From the NCBI GenBank assembly GCA_944389915.1, contig CALXOC010000012.1, positions 1 to 33,337 of the forward strand: a stretch of DNA of 33,337 bases. Direction: 5' to 3'. How positions within the stretch are numbered: the first letter of the stretch is position 1; the number at the start of each line of letters is the position of its first letter. Positions 8,426 through 16,011 of the stretch are shown here, in pieces. This DNA comes from an uncultured Opitutales bacterium (GTDB lineage: Bacteria; Verrucomicrobiota; Verrucomicrobiia; Opitutales; Intestinicryptomonadaceae). The notes beneath the pieces were generated by a model. It was not told the origin of the DNA. It was given only the letters and a program-made list of their open reading frames with translations, and made no database searches. A program made the translations under genes and the position numbers.

Positions 8426-8468
8426 AGCTTTGCCCTCCGGGGCGCTCTTGCGCCGGTAGGGCAAAGCT
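8426..8468 (+). terminator. Strong nested hairpin after yebC (terminator-like, no U tract)
   Basis: Arms AGCTTTGCCCT (8426-8436) and AGGGCAAAGCT (8458-8468) are perfectly complementary over 11 bp. A second stem GGCGC/GCGCC with a TCTT loop is nested inside. It lies 6 bp after the yebC stop. There is no T run on the 3' side, so it may act as a Rho-independent terminator only weakly, or protect the 3' end of the transcript. Confidence 0.5.
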
Positions 8469-8557
8469 CGCCGCGCATTAACAAGCGCGCGCGAGCTTCT
8501 TTGTGGCGCATTTTTATGTGCCCGCTTTATACAAAAAATTTTCCGTCAAATAAGAAA

Positions 8558-9952
8558 ATGAAAAAGACACTCTTTGAAAAAGTATGGCAAAAACATGCCG
8601 TCCACGAGCTTCCCGACGGCTCCACGCAACTGCTGGTGGGCACTCACTTGCTTCACGAGGTTACGAGCCCGCAGGCCTTCGGAATGTTGCGCACCCTCAA
8701 GCTTGGCGTAAAGTATCCGTCTCGCACCTTTGCCACGGTTGACCATATAATTCCAACAACCGACCGCACGGAGCCCTACAGGGACGCAACCGCCTATGAG
8801 ATGCTTGTTCATTTGCGCAAGAATTGCGCCGACAACGGTATAAAATTTTTTGACGTCAATACCGGAGGGCAGGGGGTCATACACATAGTGGCTCCCGAAC
8901 AGGGCTTGATTCATCCGGGAATGACCGTAGCGTGCGGAGACTCGCATACGGCAACCCACGGGGCTTTTGGCGCAATAGCTTTCGGCATAGGAACAAGCCA
9001 GGTTCGCAATGTGCTCGCCACCCAGACCCTCTCGTTTAAAAAGCTGAAGGTCCGCAGGGTGAATGTCGAAGGCGAGCTTAAAAAGGGCGTTTATCCGAAA
9101 GATGTAGCGTTGCATATCATACGCAAGCTTGGAGTCAACGGCGGTATAGGTTACGCGTACGAGTTTGGCGGAAAGGTCTTTGACGATATGTCTATGGAGG
9201 GGCGCATGACTGTATGCAATATGGCCATAGAAGGTGGAGCGCGCATAGGCTATGTAAATCCCGACCAGAAGACTTTTGACTACCTCAAGGGCAGGCCTTA
9301 CGCTCCGCCGGCCGGGGAATGGGACAAGGCGGTGGAATATTGGAAGTCCGTGGCAAGCGACCCCGACGCCGAATACGACGACGTTGTTAATTTTGACGCT
9401 TCCGAGATAGAGCCTACTGTAACATGGGGCGTAAATCCCTCGCAGGCGCTATTTATAGGCGAAACCATACCAGATCCGGCATCTATTGCAGACGAGACCG
9501 CCCGCAAAGACGCTGTTGACGCTTTGGCATACATGAAACTAAAGCCGGGAGACAAGATTGCGGGAACTAAAATTGACGTTGCCTTTATAGGGTCGTGTAC
9601 CAACGGAAGGCTTTCGGATTTTGAGGAGGCTGCCGCATACTTGAAAGGCAAAAAAATTGCTCCACATGTGAAGGCTCTGGCCGTTCCGGGATCTCAGATT
9701 GTGGATAAGCTCGCGCGCGAGAAAGGGCTTAATAAAATATTTGAAGATGCCGGTTTTGAATGGCGCCAGCCGGGGTGCTCCATGTGTTTGGCAATGAATC
9801 CTGACAAGCTTGTGGGAGACCAGCTTTGCGCTTCAACTTCCAACCGCAACTTTAAGGGCAGGCAGGGAAGCCCTACGGGAAGAACTGTTCTTATGAGCCC
9901 TATGATGGTTGCGGCGGCCGCTGTGGCTGGGCATATTTGCGATTGCCGTTAA
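8558..9952 (+). CDS. leuC: 3-isopropylmalate dehydratase large subunit
   Basis: With LeuD, isomerises 2-isopropylmalate to 3-isopropylmalate in leucine synthesis; a cytoplasmic aconitase-family [4Fe-4S] enzyme. The start [15 protein letters not shown] is typical of LeuC, so ATG 8558 is chosen over upstream in-frame starts, giving 464 residues. The three cluster cysteines are Cys347 (GSCTNGR), Cys407 and Cys410 (GCSMCLAMN), at the positions usual for LeuC. Substrate and cluster motifs [16 protein letters not shown] and NRNFKGRQG are intact. leuD does not follow, which is unusual; a clear terminator ends the transcript 25 bp downstream. Confidence 0.96.
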   Translation: MKKTLFEKVWQKHAVHELPDGSTQLLVGTHLLHEVTSPQAFGMLRTLKLGVKYPSRTFATVDHIIPTTDRTEPYRDATAYEMLVHLRKNCADNGIKFFDVNTGGQGVIHIVAPEQGLIHPGMTVACGDSHTATHGAFGAIAFGIGTSQVRNVLATQTLSFKKLKVRRVNVEGELKKGVYPKDVALHIIRKLGVNGGIGYAYEFGGKVFDDMSMEGRMTVCNMAIEGGARIGYVNPDQKTFDYLKGRPYAPPAGEWDKAVEYWKSVASDPDAEYDDVVNFDASEIEPTVTWGVNPSQALFIGETIPDPASIADETARKDAVDALAYMKLKPGDKIAGTKIDVAFIGSCTNGRLSDFEEAAAYLKGKKIAPHVKALAVPGSQIVDKLAREKGLNKIFEDAGFEWRQPGCSMCLAMNPDKLVGDQLCASTSNRNFKGRQGSPTGRTVLMSPMMVAAAAVAGHICDCR

Positions 9953-9976
9953 TATCTGCAAATTGAAGTTGTTTTT

Positions 9977-10011
9977 AGCCGCATGCTGGCAGCCGCCGCA
10001 TGCGGCTTTTT
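9977..10011 (+). terminator. Rho-independent terminator of leuC
   Basis: A perfect 10-bp stem AGCCGCATGC / GCATGCGGCT (9977-9986 and 9998-10007) with an 11-nt loop, followed by a run of T (10007-10011). It lies 25 bp past the leuC stop and shows that leuC is transcribed without a downstream partner. Confidence 0.85.
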
Positions 10012-10107
10012 ACTGATTTGCAAACATGCAATATGCGCGCTGTTTTGGATAAGCTGCGTCGGGAATAAGGTTTTAAAGACTATTTATCGGCAAAAAAGGG
10101 ACGGCTC

Positions 10108-11682
10108 TTATTCCGTTTTTGGATTCAATGATGGATAGCGCTTTAGTATGCCGGCAATTTTTATGTCTATAGCGCGTTTCCAAAATTCAGATATGTCCAT
10201 TTTAGACTGCCATGTGTAAACTTCAAGCGCTTCTTTTGCACCTTCTTCTCCGCAAGTTTCAAGAAAATCGGCAAGCCGTGCGGCCATTCCCGAAAATTCA
10301 ACAAGTTTTAAGGAATCCTTTCTTAAAAGCGTTCGGGCAATTTCCATCTTATTTTCCTTATTGGTGTCTTCGGCTTCAAAAATTTTAAATAAGAGGGCTT
10401 CGTCGGGCATTTTCCCTATGTAGGACTTAATATAAGAATTTGCGTCTTTGCCCTCAAGCTTCATCAGATTTGCTTTTCTAAGCACTACATACTGTGAATA
10501 TTTGTCTATTTTGCCCGCTTCAATGTCCGCCAACTGTGAATCCAAATCTCTTGAGAAAGGGCGGTATAGAGGGTCGCCTACAAATATCCCTTGCCAGGAC
10601 AGGGCGGGAATGGATATCATAGCGGCTTCTCCCATGCTATGCCCGTCCGCGAGCGCCTTCGATATAAGATGCGGTTGATGTGTCGGGAAGAGAAAAGGTT
10701 CGGCCGAATTTCCGAAAGTTGCGGAAAAACCGTTCTTTACAAAAGACCCTACCCATGTCTTTTCATCTCTTATGCTTTCGGCGCTAAATGAATGTATGTG
10801 GAGCCCAAATGCTCCGGGCGCGGCTTTAAATCCGTTTTCGGCAAAATAGCCTCTGGCTATGTTTGAATACCAACCAAAATATATTGCCATGCCGTCGGCC
10901 CTGTCGCCGTAGCGCATTAGGCGCTTTGTTTCCTCAATTTCTACATCGTAGCCCATATTTTTAAATATTTGCGCTGATGCTTCCATCCATTCGTCCCCTT
11001 TGGGGGCATATTTGGACTTGTCTATATAGACTCTTCCCCGAAGGCCTTTTTTTTCTGAATCAATGGTTCTGTCTATATTTTCCATCACATATTCCGGATT
11101 CGGGCCGTCGAGACGCGCCACAGGAATAACCTGGGAATTTCTCTTTAATTCGCCGGAAAATTTTTTGCCGTATAGGGGATTTTTTAACATTCCATTAAAG
11201 CCTTTATTTGGAAGGAAGCGGCCCGACAACTCCGAGTCCAGAGATGCCTCGTCAGATATGGCTGCGGACAGTTTTTTATCCTTATTTTTCTTATCGGAGG
11301 TGGAGAGTATTCTCCAAGGAACTCCGTAGCACAGTATTACGCAATCCAGTTCTATTGAATTTAGAATATAGGAGTCCCTGCCGGAGTCCTCTTTTGTCCC
11401 GAGAGAAATTGCATTGATTGCCTTTCTTTTTACAAGTTCCCCTATTAGTGGATTCTCAAAGTGCTCTATGTAATTTTTTCGGCTCGATGTGGCTATTGAT
11501 GGAATTTTCAGCCTTATTATGTTTTCCTTTGGAACGCCGCGCGCTTTTGCGTAATATTCTGCTACCCTCAAAGAGTTTTCCTCTTTATCGTTTGTAACAA
11601 GATATATTTTTGACGCTTCAGCGGCATTTATAAACGAATATGCGGCAAATAGTGCAAACACTATGACAAGTAGCTTCTTCAT
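10108..11682 (-). CDS. TIGR03790-family secreted protein
   Basis: A 524-residue exported protein with a clear signal peptide (cleavage near residues 20-23, INAAEA). It matches my recollection of the TIGR03790 family, an uncharacterised group reported to occur only in genomes that carry exosortase. Visible family-like segments are KIYLVTNDKEENS, ARGVPKENIIRLKIP, DCVILCYGVPWRI near residues 113-125, AFGLHIHSFSA near 291-301 and LSWQGIFVGDPLYRPF at 361-376. The alternating hydrophobic strands and the late HSFSA and GDP motifs recall a caspase/gingipain-like fold, which is only an inference. The exosortase gene lies 1.7 kb away, divergently. The C-terminal 130 residues are helical and charged and may be a separate domain. 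Confidence 0.8.
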   Translation of the reverse strand: MKKLLVIVFALFAAYSFINAAEASKIYLVTNDKEENSLRVAEYYAKARGVPKENIIRLKIPSIATSSRKNYIEHFENPLIGELVKRKAINAISLGTKEDSGRDSYILNSIELDCVILCYGVPWRILSTSDKKNKDKKLSAAISDEASLDSELSGRFLPNKGFNGMLKNPLYGKKFSGELKRNSQVIPVARLDGPNPEYVMENIDRTIDSEKKGLRGRVYIDKSKYAPKGDEWMEASAQIFKNMGYDVEIEETKRLMRYGDRADGMAIYFGWYSNIARGYFAENGFKAAPGAFGLHIHSFSAESIRDEKTWVGSFVKNGFSATFGNSAEPFLFPTHQPHLISKALADGHSMGEAAMISIPALSWQGIFVGDPLYRPFSRDLDSQLADIEAGKIDKYSQYVVLRKANLMKLEGKDANSYIKSYIGKMPDEALLFKIFEAEDTNKENKMEIARTLLRKDSLKLVEFSGMAARLADFLETCGEEGAKEALEVYTWQSKMDISEFWKRAIDIKIAGILKRYPSLNPKTE

Positions 11683-11755
11683 AAAGTCGATTTTTTGTCT
11701 GGCCCTATCTTTGGCAAGATTAATATGTATTTGAAAGTATTAACGGCTAATTTGA

Positions 11756-11785
11756 TTGACAAAGTTTGATTTTTTCTTGGATAAT
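11756..11785 (+). promoter_or_regulatory. Near-consensus sigma70 promoter of the exosortase-side operon
   Basis: TTGACA (11756-11761), an 18-bp spacer and GATAAT (11780-11785) make the best promoter match in the window. The predicted start of transcription is about 33 nt before the ATG at 11825, so it should drive the secreted C39-like gene. Because it overlaps the leftmost frame of that gene, it also argues for the downstream ATG as the true start. Confidence 0.7.
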
Positions 11786-11824
11786 ATCGACGTTCTGGAT
11801 TCAACTTTAAATTATTATTGGCAT

Positions 11825-12526
11825 ATGAAAAAATTCTTAGCAATTCTTGTTTGGATCTTTGCGGCGGCATTATCTTTTTCTTCGCATGCTGCCGAGGACA
11901 AGGCGTCGTTAAAGGCGCGCTTTGAAAAAAACGTCACAAAGGCGGAAAATGGCGACGTCATAATTTCCGGTTTTCAAAAGCCGGAAAACTTGAAGGATCC
12001 CAGCGATATTGGCATGGCATTTGTAATGTGCTTGGCATATATAGATCCGGAATTGGACTTTGACAATCTTTCGGACTCAATTAACAAGGCGGTAGGCAAA
12101 AAGCGGACTCCCAACGGCGGGCGTCCGATAGCCTCTATAATGGACGGCATAAGCAAGTATCTGGGAAGAAAGAATATGAACCTGCAACAGGTAAGGCTGT
12201 CGGGCGTGTCCGCGAAGCAAAAGCTCGATGCAGGTTTGCCTATATTTTGTTGGACGGCTGTCAGCCCGATATACAATGGCGCCTTGAAAGAAAGGTCGCA
12301 GAAACGCGCTGATACTTCCGATATCAAAACGTGGGCAAAAGATCTCCGCAAGCTTGAACAGCGCAAAATAAAGCGTGAAAAAAGCACATATACCCAATGC
12401 ATAATAGCCGGATATAACAAGGCAAGCGATGAATACAGAATTCTGGGCGTTTCCGAAATTCCAATATGGATAACGGAAAAGGAGCTTAAGAACCTGTTGC
12501 TTGACGCGTATATTGTGCGATTCTAA
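11825..12526 (+). CDS. Secreted papain/C39-like protein, active site apparently lost
   Basis: A 233-residue exported protein (signal peptide MKKFLAILVWIF...SSHAA, cleavage near 22). The body follows the order of secreted papain-like/C39-like peptidases of this type: an N-terminal helix at about 58-73, an IASIMDGISKYL helix, KQKLDAGLPIFCW (133-143) matching the usual DxGxPxxW strand, and CIIAGYN (192-198) matching the HxxLIxGYN strand. The catalytic Cys site appears as DIGMAF and the His site as TQC, so both catalytic residues seem missing. This assignment rests on pattern order, not a search. It is preceded by a strong promoter and followed by a terminator-like hairpin, then the EpsI-like and exosortase genes. 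ATG 11825 is chosen for the signal peptide. Confidence 0.6.
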   Translation: MKKFLAILVWIFAAALSFSSHAAEDKASLKARFEKNVTKAENGDVIISGFQKPENLKDPSDIGMAFVMCLAYIDPELDFDNLSDSINKAVGKKRTPNGGRPIASIMDGISKYLGRKNMNLQQVRLSGVSAKQKLDAGLPIFCWTAVSPIYNGALKERSQKRADTSDIKTWAKDLRKLEQRKIKREKSTYTQCIIAGYNKASDEYRILGVSEIPIWITEKELKNLLLDAYIVRF

Positions 12527-12564
12527 ATTCGGATAAGGCATTTTTATCATATTTTATATTTTGG

Positions 12565-12589
12565 GCCTTCCGCTTTTCGGGGGGCTTTT
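12565..12589 (+). terminator. Candidate terminator between the C39-like and EpsI-like genes
   Basis: Stem GCCTTCCG / CGGGGGGC (two G-U pairs) with a CTTTT loop, followed directly by TTTT (12586-12589). It lies 39 bp after the stop at 12526 and 64 bp before the next ATG, so part of the transcription may stop here and the EpsI-like/exosortase pair may be expressed separately. Confidence 0.55.
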
Positions 12590-12652
12590 ATGTTTATGGA
12601 AATCTTTATGGTTGCCATAATATAGGTGTTTTAGTTATAGTTTTGCGTCTTT

Positions 12653-13387
12653 ATGAAGAATATCATAGCGTTCATAGTATTGGCCGTTTCGCTTGCGGGG
12701 CTTTATTTCGCCGCAAATCCACGCCCTTTGTTGGAGAGGCAGGCGCAGGCATCGTCTTCAGATAAATTGAAGCGGGCTGTTTCGGCCTCAATCGGTTCCA
12801 TGACAAGCGTTGACAAGCCATTGGGGGATACGGAAGAGGTCAAGAGGGCCTCGGAGAAAATTTTAATGGTCACGGAATTTCTACACCGCGAATATACGCT
12901 CGGCAACGGCATGAAGTTTACCCTTTACATTTCATATTGGGAACCGGGCAGGGAGGATGTTTACAAGGCTTCCACGCATACTCCAGATCGCTGTTGGGTT
13001 AAAAGCGGCTGGAAAAATCTTGATGAAAAAAAGCGCTCCGGCGATGTTTTAAGCGTGGGCGGCAGGCAGCTAATGCCCGCATACTACAGGGAATACACTA
13101 TAAACGCGGGATTGAACAACTATAAGCGAAATGTATGGTTTTGGTTTATCGTCGACGGCAAGCGCTATGATTACAAAACTTCCGACAATTACAATCCGAG
13201 CATAGCTGTGTATTTAAAAAATTTAATATCGTCCGTGACGGCCGAGGCTCCTGAAATGTTTTTTATACGCATAGACAGCGACAGCTCGCTTGAAAGTCTC
13301 CGCAGGGATCCGAATTTTCAAAAACTCTTGTCCGAACTCGGCGAGTTGATTCTCTTCCAAAAGGTGGGGGAGGCATCAAATGGATGA
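12653..13387 (+). CDS. EpsI-like exosortase-associated protein
   Basis: A 244-residue protein with one N-terminal hydrophobic segment (residues 4-20) that anchors or exports it, and a periplasmic domain resembling the EpsI/DUF3485 family. The diagnostic stretch is YISYWEPGRE (92-101) followed by HTPDRCWVKSGW (109-120), matching the HxPxxCxxxxGW pattern. EpsI-type domains accompany or are fused to exosortases and are linked to exopolysaccharide loci; their biochemical role is not established. It overlaps the exosortase start by 8 bp, so the two are almost certainly co-translated. The C-terminal region (about 170-240) is less conserved and helical. Confidence 0.8.
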   Translation: MKNIIAFIVLAVSLAGLYFAANPRPLLERQAQASSSDKLKRAVSASIGSMTSVDKPLGDTEEVKRASEKILMVTEFLHREYTLGNGMKFTLYISYWEPGREDVYKASTHTPDRCWVKSGWKNLDEKKRSGDVLSVGGRQLMPAYYREYTINAGLNNYKRNVWFWFIVDGKRYDYKTSDNYNPSIAVYLKNLISSVTAEAPEMFFIRIDSDSSLESLRRDPNFQKLLSELGELILFQKVGEASNG

Positions 13388-14384
13388 TTCAAAAAAAACG
13401 GACGCGCCCGTAGGGCGTTTTGCCGCATTCAAAAGGCTCCCATTTTATGCAAAGCTTTTCGCCGTGGCTTTTCTTGCCATGTCGGCATCGGAATATTTCC
13501 TGTTGTCATACGTTTGGGACACGAGGCTCGACTACACATTTGGATATCTTGTGCCGATTTTTTCCCTCTATGTGATTTATGACAGATCCGACAAAATGCT
13601 CGGGATTTTGAGGCCCGCTTCGATTGGGGAAACAGAGGGCGTTTTTGCGCGCGGATTTGCGGATTTGTTCTTCGGTTCAATGCTGTTTTGCGGCCTTGTT
13701 TTTTATTTGTTTTTTGCATGGTTCTTCTACATGACGCAAAACCGCGGCGCTCCCGCGTTCTCGATGACTTTCGGCTTCAGCTTTGCGTCTTATGCCATGG
13801 CTTATTTTGCGTCGGCGCGCTCTGTCGACGGCTCTCCGCTCCCGCTTAAATCGCGCCTGCAATTTACGGCTTTGTTTACATTCCCGTGTTTCATATGGAT
13901 ATTGAGCGCCCCGCCTATAGGGACAGTGGAGGAAAAAATCAGCCTGTTCCTTCTTGGAATTGTTGCGAACGTGGTTTACGCTATAATGGACGCGCTCGGT
14001 TATGTGGTGCAGCTACGCGGGAATGTGATTGACTTCCCCGGAGGTTCCGTAGGCGTTGCGGAGGCTTGCAGCGGCATAAGGAGCCTGATGGCCTGCCTCT
14101 TCGCGGGAAGCTTTCTTGCCGCTATTATGCTCGACAAGCTCTGGAAAAAAATCGCGCTGGTCATACTTTCAATGTTTTTCGCTTTCTTTAACAATATTCT
14201 CAGGGCCTTGTTCTTGTCGTTTTGGGCATACGAAAACGGTTCGGAGTCCATAAGCGGATTTGTGCACGACGCCGCGGGCTATTTTGTGTTGGGCACAACA
14301 ATTATAGGGCTGCTCTTGTTTGTGGCGCTTTTCCAACTCAATCCAGTCCCCGAAGAGTTCCGCGAAAAAAGCGGCAATCCGTAG
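13380..14384 (+). CDS. Exosortase/archaeosortase family protein
   Basis: Integral-membrane cysteine transpeptidase that recognises C-terminal sorting tags such as PEP-CTERM, cleaves them and transfers the protein to another surface component. The 334-residue protein has about eight hydrophobic helices. The catalytic triad is intact: Cys230 in EACSGIRSL, Arg275 in FNNILRALFL and His296 in GFVHDAAGY. Length and motif spacing are typical of stand-alone exosortases. It is the last gene of a pair with the EpsI-like protein (8-bp overlap) and converges with the binding-protein gene 17 bp away. No gene in the window ends in a recognisable PEP-CTERM tag, so its substrates are encoded elsewhere. I cannot assign a subfamily letter. 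Confidence 0.9.
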   Translation: MDDSKKTDAPVGRFAAFKRLPFYAKLFAVAFLAMSASEYFLLSYVWDTRLDYTFGYLVPIFSLYVIYDRSDKMLGILRPASIGETEGVFARGFADLFFGSMLFCGLVFYLFFAWFFYMTQNRGAPAFSMTFGFSFASYAMAYFASARSVDGSPLPLKSRLQFTALFTFPCFIWILSAPPIGTVEEKISLFLLGIVANVVYAIMDALGYVVQLRGNVIDFPGGSVGVAEACSGIRSLMACLFAGSFLAAIMLDKLWKKIALVILSMFFAFFNNILRALFLSFWAYENGSESISGFVHDAAGYFVLGTTIIGLLLFVALFQLNPVPEEFREKSGNP

Positions 14385-14401
14385 GGGCTATGCTTTGCGC
14401 G

Positions 14402-15286
14402 TTAACGGCGGAAATCTTTAGCGTATTTGTCGAGAACTTTTACCGCCTCTATTATGCGGGGCGCGGGAACTATAAACAAATCGCGGTTTAGGCATATTAT
14501 GCGCGAATTTTTTACGGCGTCGGTGGCGCGCCATATGGGGTCGGATTGCAGGGCCTCCTTTGCGGCTTTCGCGTCATTGTCGCTTTCAACCGCCGCAAAG
14601 ATTATTTCAGGGTTGGTTTTTAATACGCTTTCCCTTGGCAGCACGCTCCAGGGCTTTTGGGATATGTCTGCGCAGTTTCTGAAGCCGCAAACTTCAAGTA
14701 TGTCTCCAATATACGAGTTTTTACCGGCCGCCATATCCCCAAATAGAAATATTGCGCGCGGCTTTTCCGACGGCGGAATTTTTGCGTTTGATGCCTTTCT
14801 GTCCGCGAGAATGTCTATGTTTCGGGCAATATGCTCCGCATTGCCGCTCTTTTGAAAAAGTTCCCCCAGCATGCGGACGTCTGAGGCTATGTTGCCCAGT
14901 CCCTCGCGGTTTAAATAAAAGCACTTTATTCCCAAAATTCTTAATTTATTCTCTATGCGCGCGTCCGCCAATCCGGGCAGGATTACAAGCTCCGGCTTTA
15001 TTCTCGCAATCTTTTCGTAATCCGGATCAATGAATCCGCCTATCTTTGGCTTGCTTTTGGCAGCGTCTGGGTATGTGCAATAGCGGGATGTGGCTACTAT
15101 TGAATTTTCGGCCCCTATTGCGTAAATTTCCTCGGTAATCGACGGTGTGAGCGTCGCCACTCTCGATGGGGGGGACTGAAATTCAAATTGCCTGCCTTTA
15201 GCGTCTTTTATCGCATAGGAAAAGATTTCGCCCGTAGCGGCGAAAAGCCACAGGCATGCGAGCAGTTTTAATAGGCGCAATCTCAT
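14402..15286 (-). CDS. Periplasmic binding protein, BtuF/FhuD type
   Basis: A 294-residue exported protein of the PF01497 helical-backbone binding family that captures cobalamin, haem or iron-siderophores for ABC importers. A signal peptide (MRLRLLKLLACLWLF...) is followed by the family opening RVATLTPSITEEIYAIGAEN, TSRYCTYP and IGGFIDPDYEKIARIKPELVI, and the second lobe starts around residue 180. The start ATG 15286 overlaps the stop of the VC0807-family gene as ATGA. Neither a permease nor an ATPase gene is adjacent, so it is an orphan binding protein or works with a distant transporter. Ligand unknown; a cobalamin-type ligand is a guess. Confidence 0.82.
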   Translation of the reverse strand: MRLRLLKLLACLWLFAATGEIFSYAIKDAKGRQFEFQSPPSRVATLTPSITEEIYAIGAENSIVATSRYCTYPDAAKSKPKIGGFIDPDYEKIARIKPELVILPGLADARIENKLRILGIKCFYLNREGLGNIASDVRMLGELFQKSGNAEHIARNIDILADRKASNAKIPPSEKPRAIFLFGDMAAGKNSYIGDILEVCGFRNCADISQKPWSVLPRESVLKTNPEIIFAAVESDNDAKAAKEALQSDPIWRATDAVKNSRIICLNRDLFIVPAPRIIEAVKVLDKYAKDFRR

Positions 15287-16011
15287 TTTTTTGCGCGCTC
15301 CGCGATGATATCCTCCATTGACAGGCCCGTGCAGAGGTTTATCGCTCTCAGTATTTTGAACATGGCCCAAATCATTATGACCATGGACGGCACGACTATC
15401 ACGGGAAAGGACAGCGCCGTCATTCTTCCAAGCTCCGCATTGAAAGCCTCCGTTCCGGGTTCGCTTTGAAATATCCAGCAGGCCAGAGCGAAATTGAGAA
15501 TGGAACTCAATAGAAAGGACAGAGCCACGAGAATTGTGGCCGATTTTAAGGTGGCGTTAAAAGAGTCGCGCGTTCCTTTGCCGTCGAGGGCCGCGTTTAT
15601 TTTTTCAAGATTCATTACCGACTCGTTCATGAGCAGCAATTTTGCCAGGGGCTTTTTTGTGGCCGCAGTCGCCAGCACCGCAAGCCCTATAAGGAGCGGT
15701 ATGGCGCCCTCTTTTACTATCATCCACTCGCGCGACACCTTTAAAAGCCCTATGCCGCCGGTAAGGGCAACGCTTGCTATGCCAAGAATAGATATAAAAT
15801 TGAATTTGCGTCGAGATGCGAGGTCGTAAAGCCCGTAAAGCAGGGGAAATGCAATGGCAATTATAAATATCCACATGTCGGCATCTGTTGCCGCGGACAC
15901 GTCGACGCCGCATAGCTGGGCCAATTTCTTGCCCTTTATTAAAAGCAGACTCGGCACTACAATGTTAAAGCCGAGATTCAGCCAGATATTCTCTGATTTC
16001 TTCCCGCTCAT
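15283..16011 (-). CDS. VC0807-family membrane protein
   Basis: A 242-residue integral membrane protein with about six hydrophobic helices. The order NIVVPSLLLIKGKK, IAFPLLYGLYDL, RRKFNFISILGIASVALTGG, then REWMIVKEGAIPLLIGLAVL and the TKKPLAKLLL loop is what I recall for VC0807-family proteins, whose function is unknown. It overlaps the glycosyltransferase upstream and the binding protein downstream by 4 bp each, so it is translationally coupled to both. The second half carries another helix pair and a short charged tail. Confidence 0.7.
   Translation of the reverse strand: MSGKKSENIWLNLGFNIVVPSLLLIKGKKLAQLCGVDVSAATDADMWIFIIAIAFPLLYGLYDLASRRKFNFISILGIASVALTGGIGLLKVSREWMIVKEGAIPLLIGLAVLATAATKKPLAKLLLMNESVMNLEKINAALDGKGTRDSFNATLKSATILVALSFLLSSILNFALACWIFQSEPGTEAFNAELGRMTALSFPVIVVPSMVIMIWAMFKILRAINLCTGLSMEDIIAERAKK

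Noticed and set aside
9953-10107. Possible tRNA or small RNA in the leuC-TIGR03790 gap
   Set aside because: Apart from the terminator no cloverleaf or conserved RNA pattern could be found.
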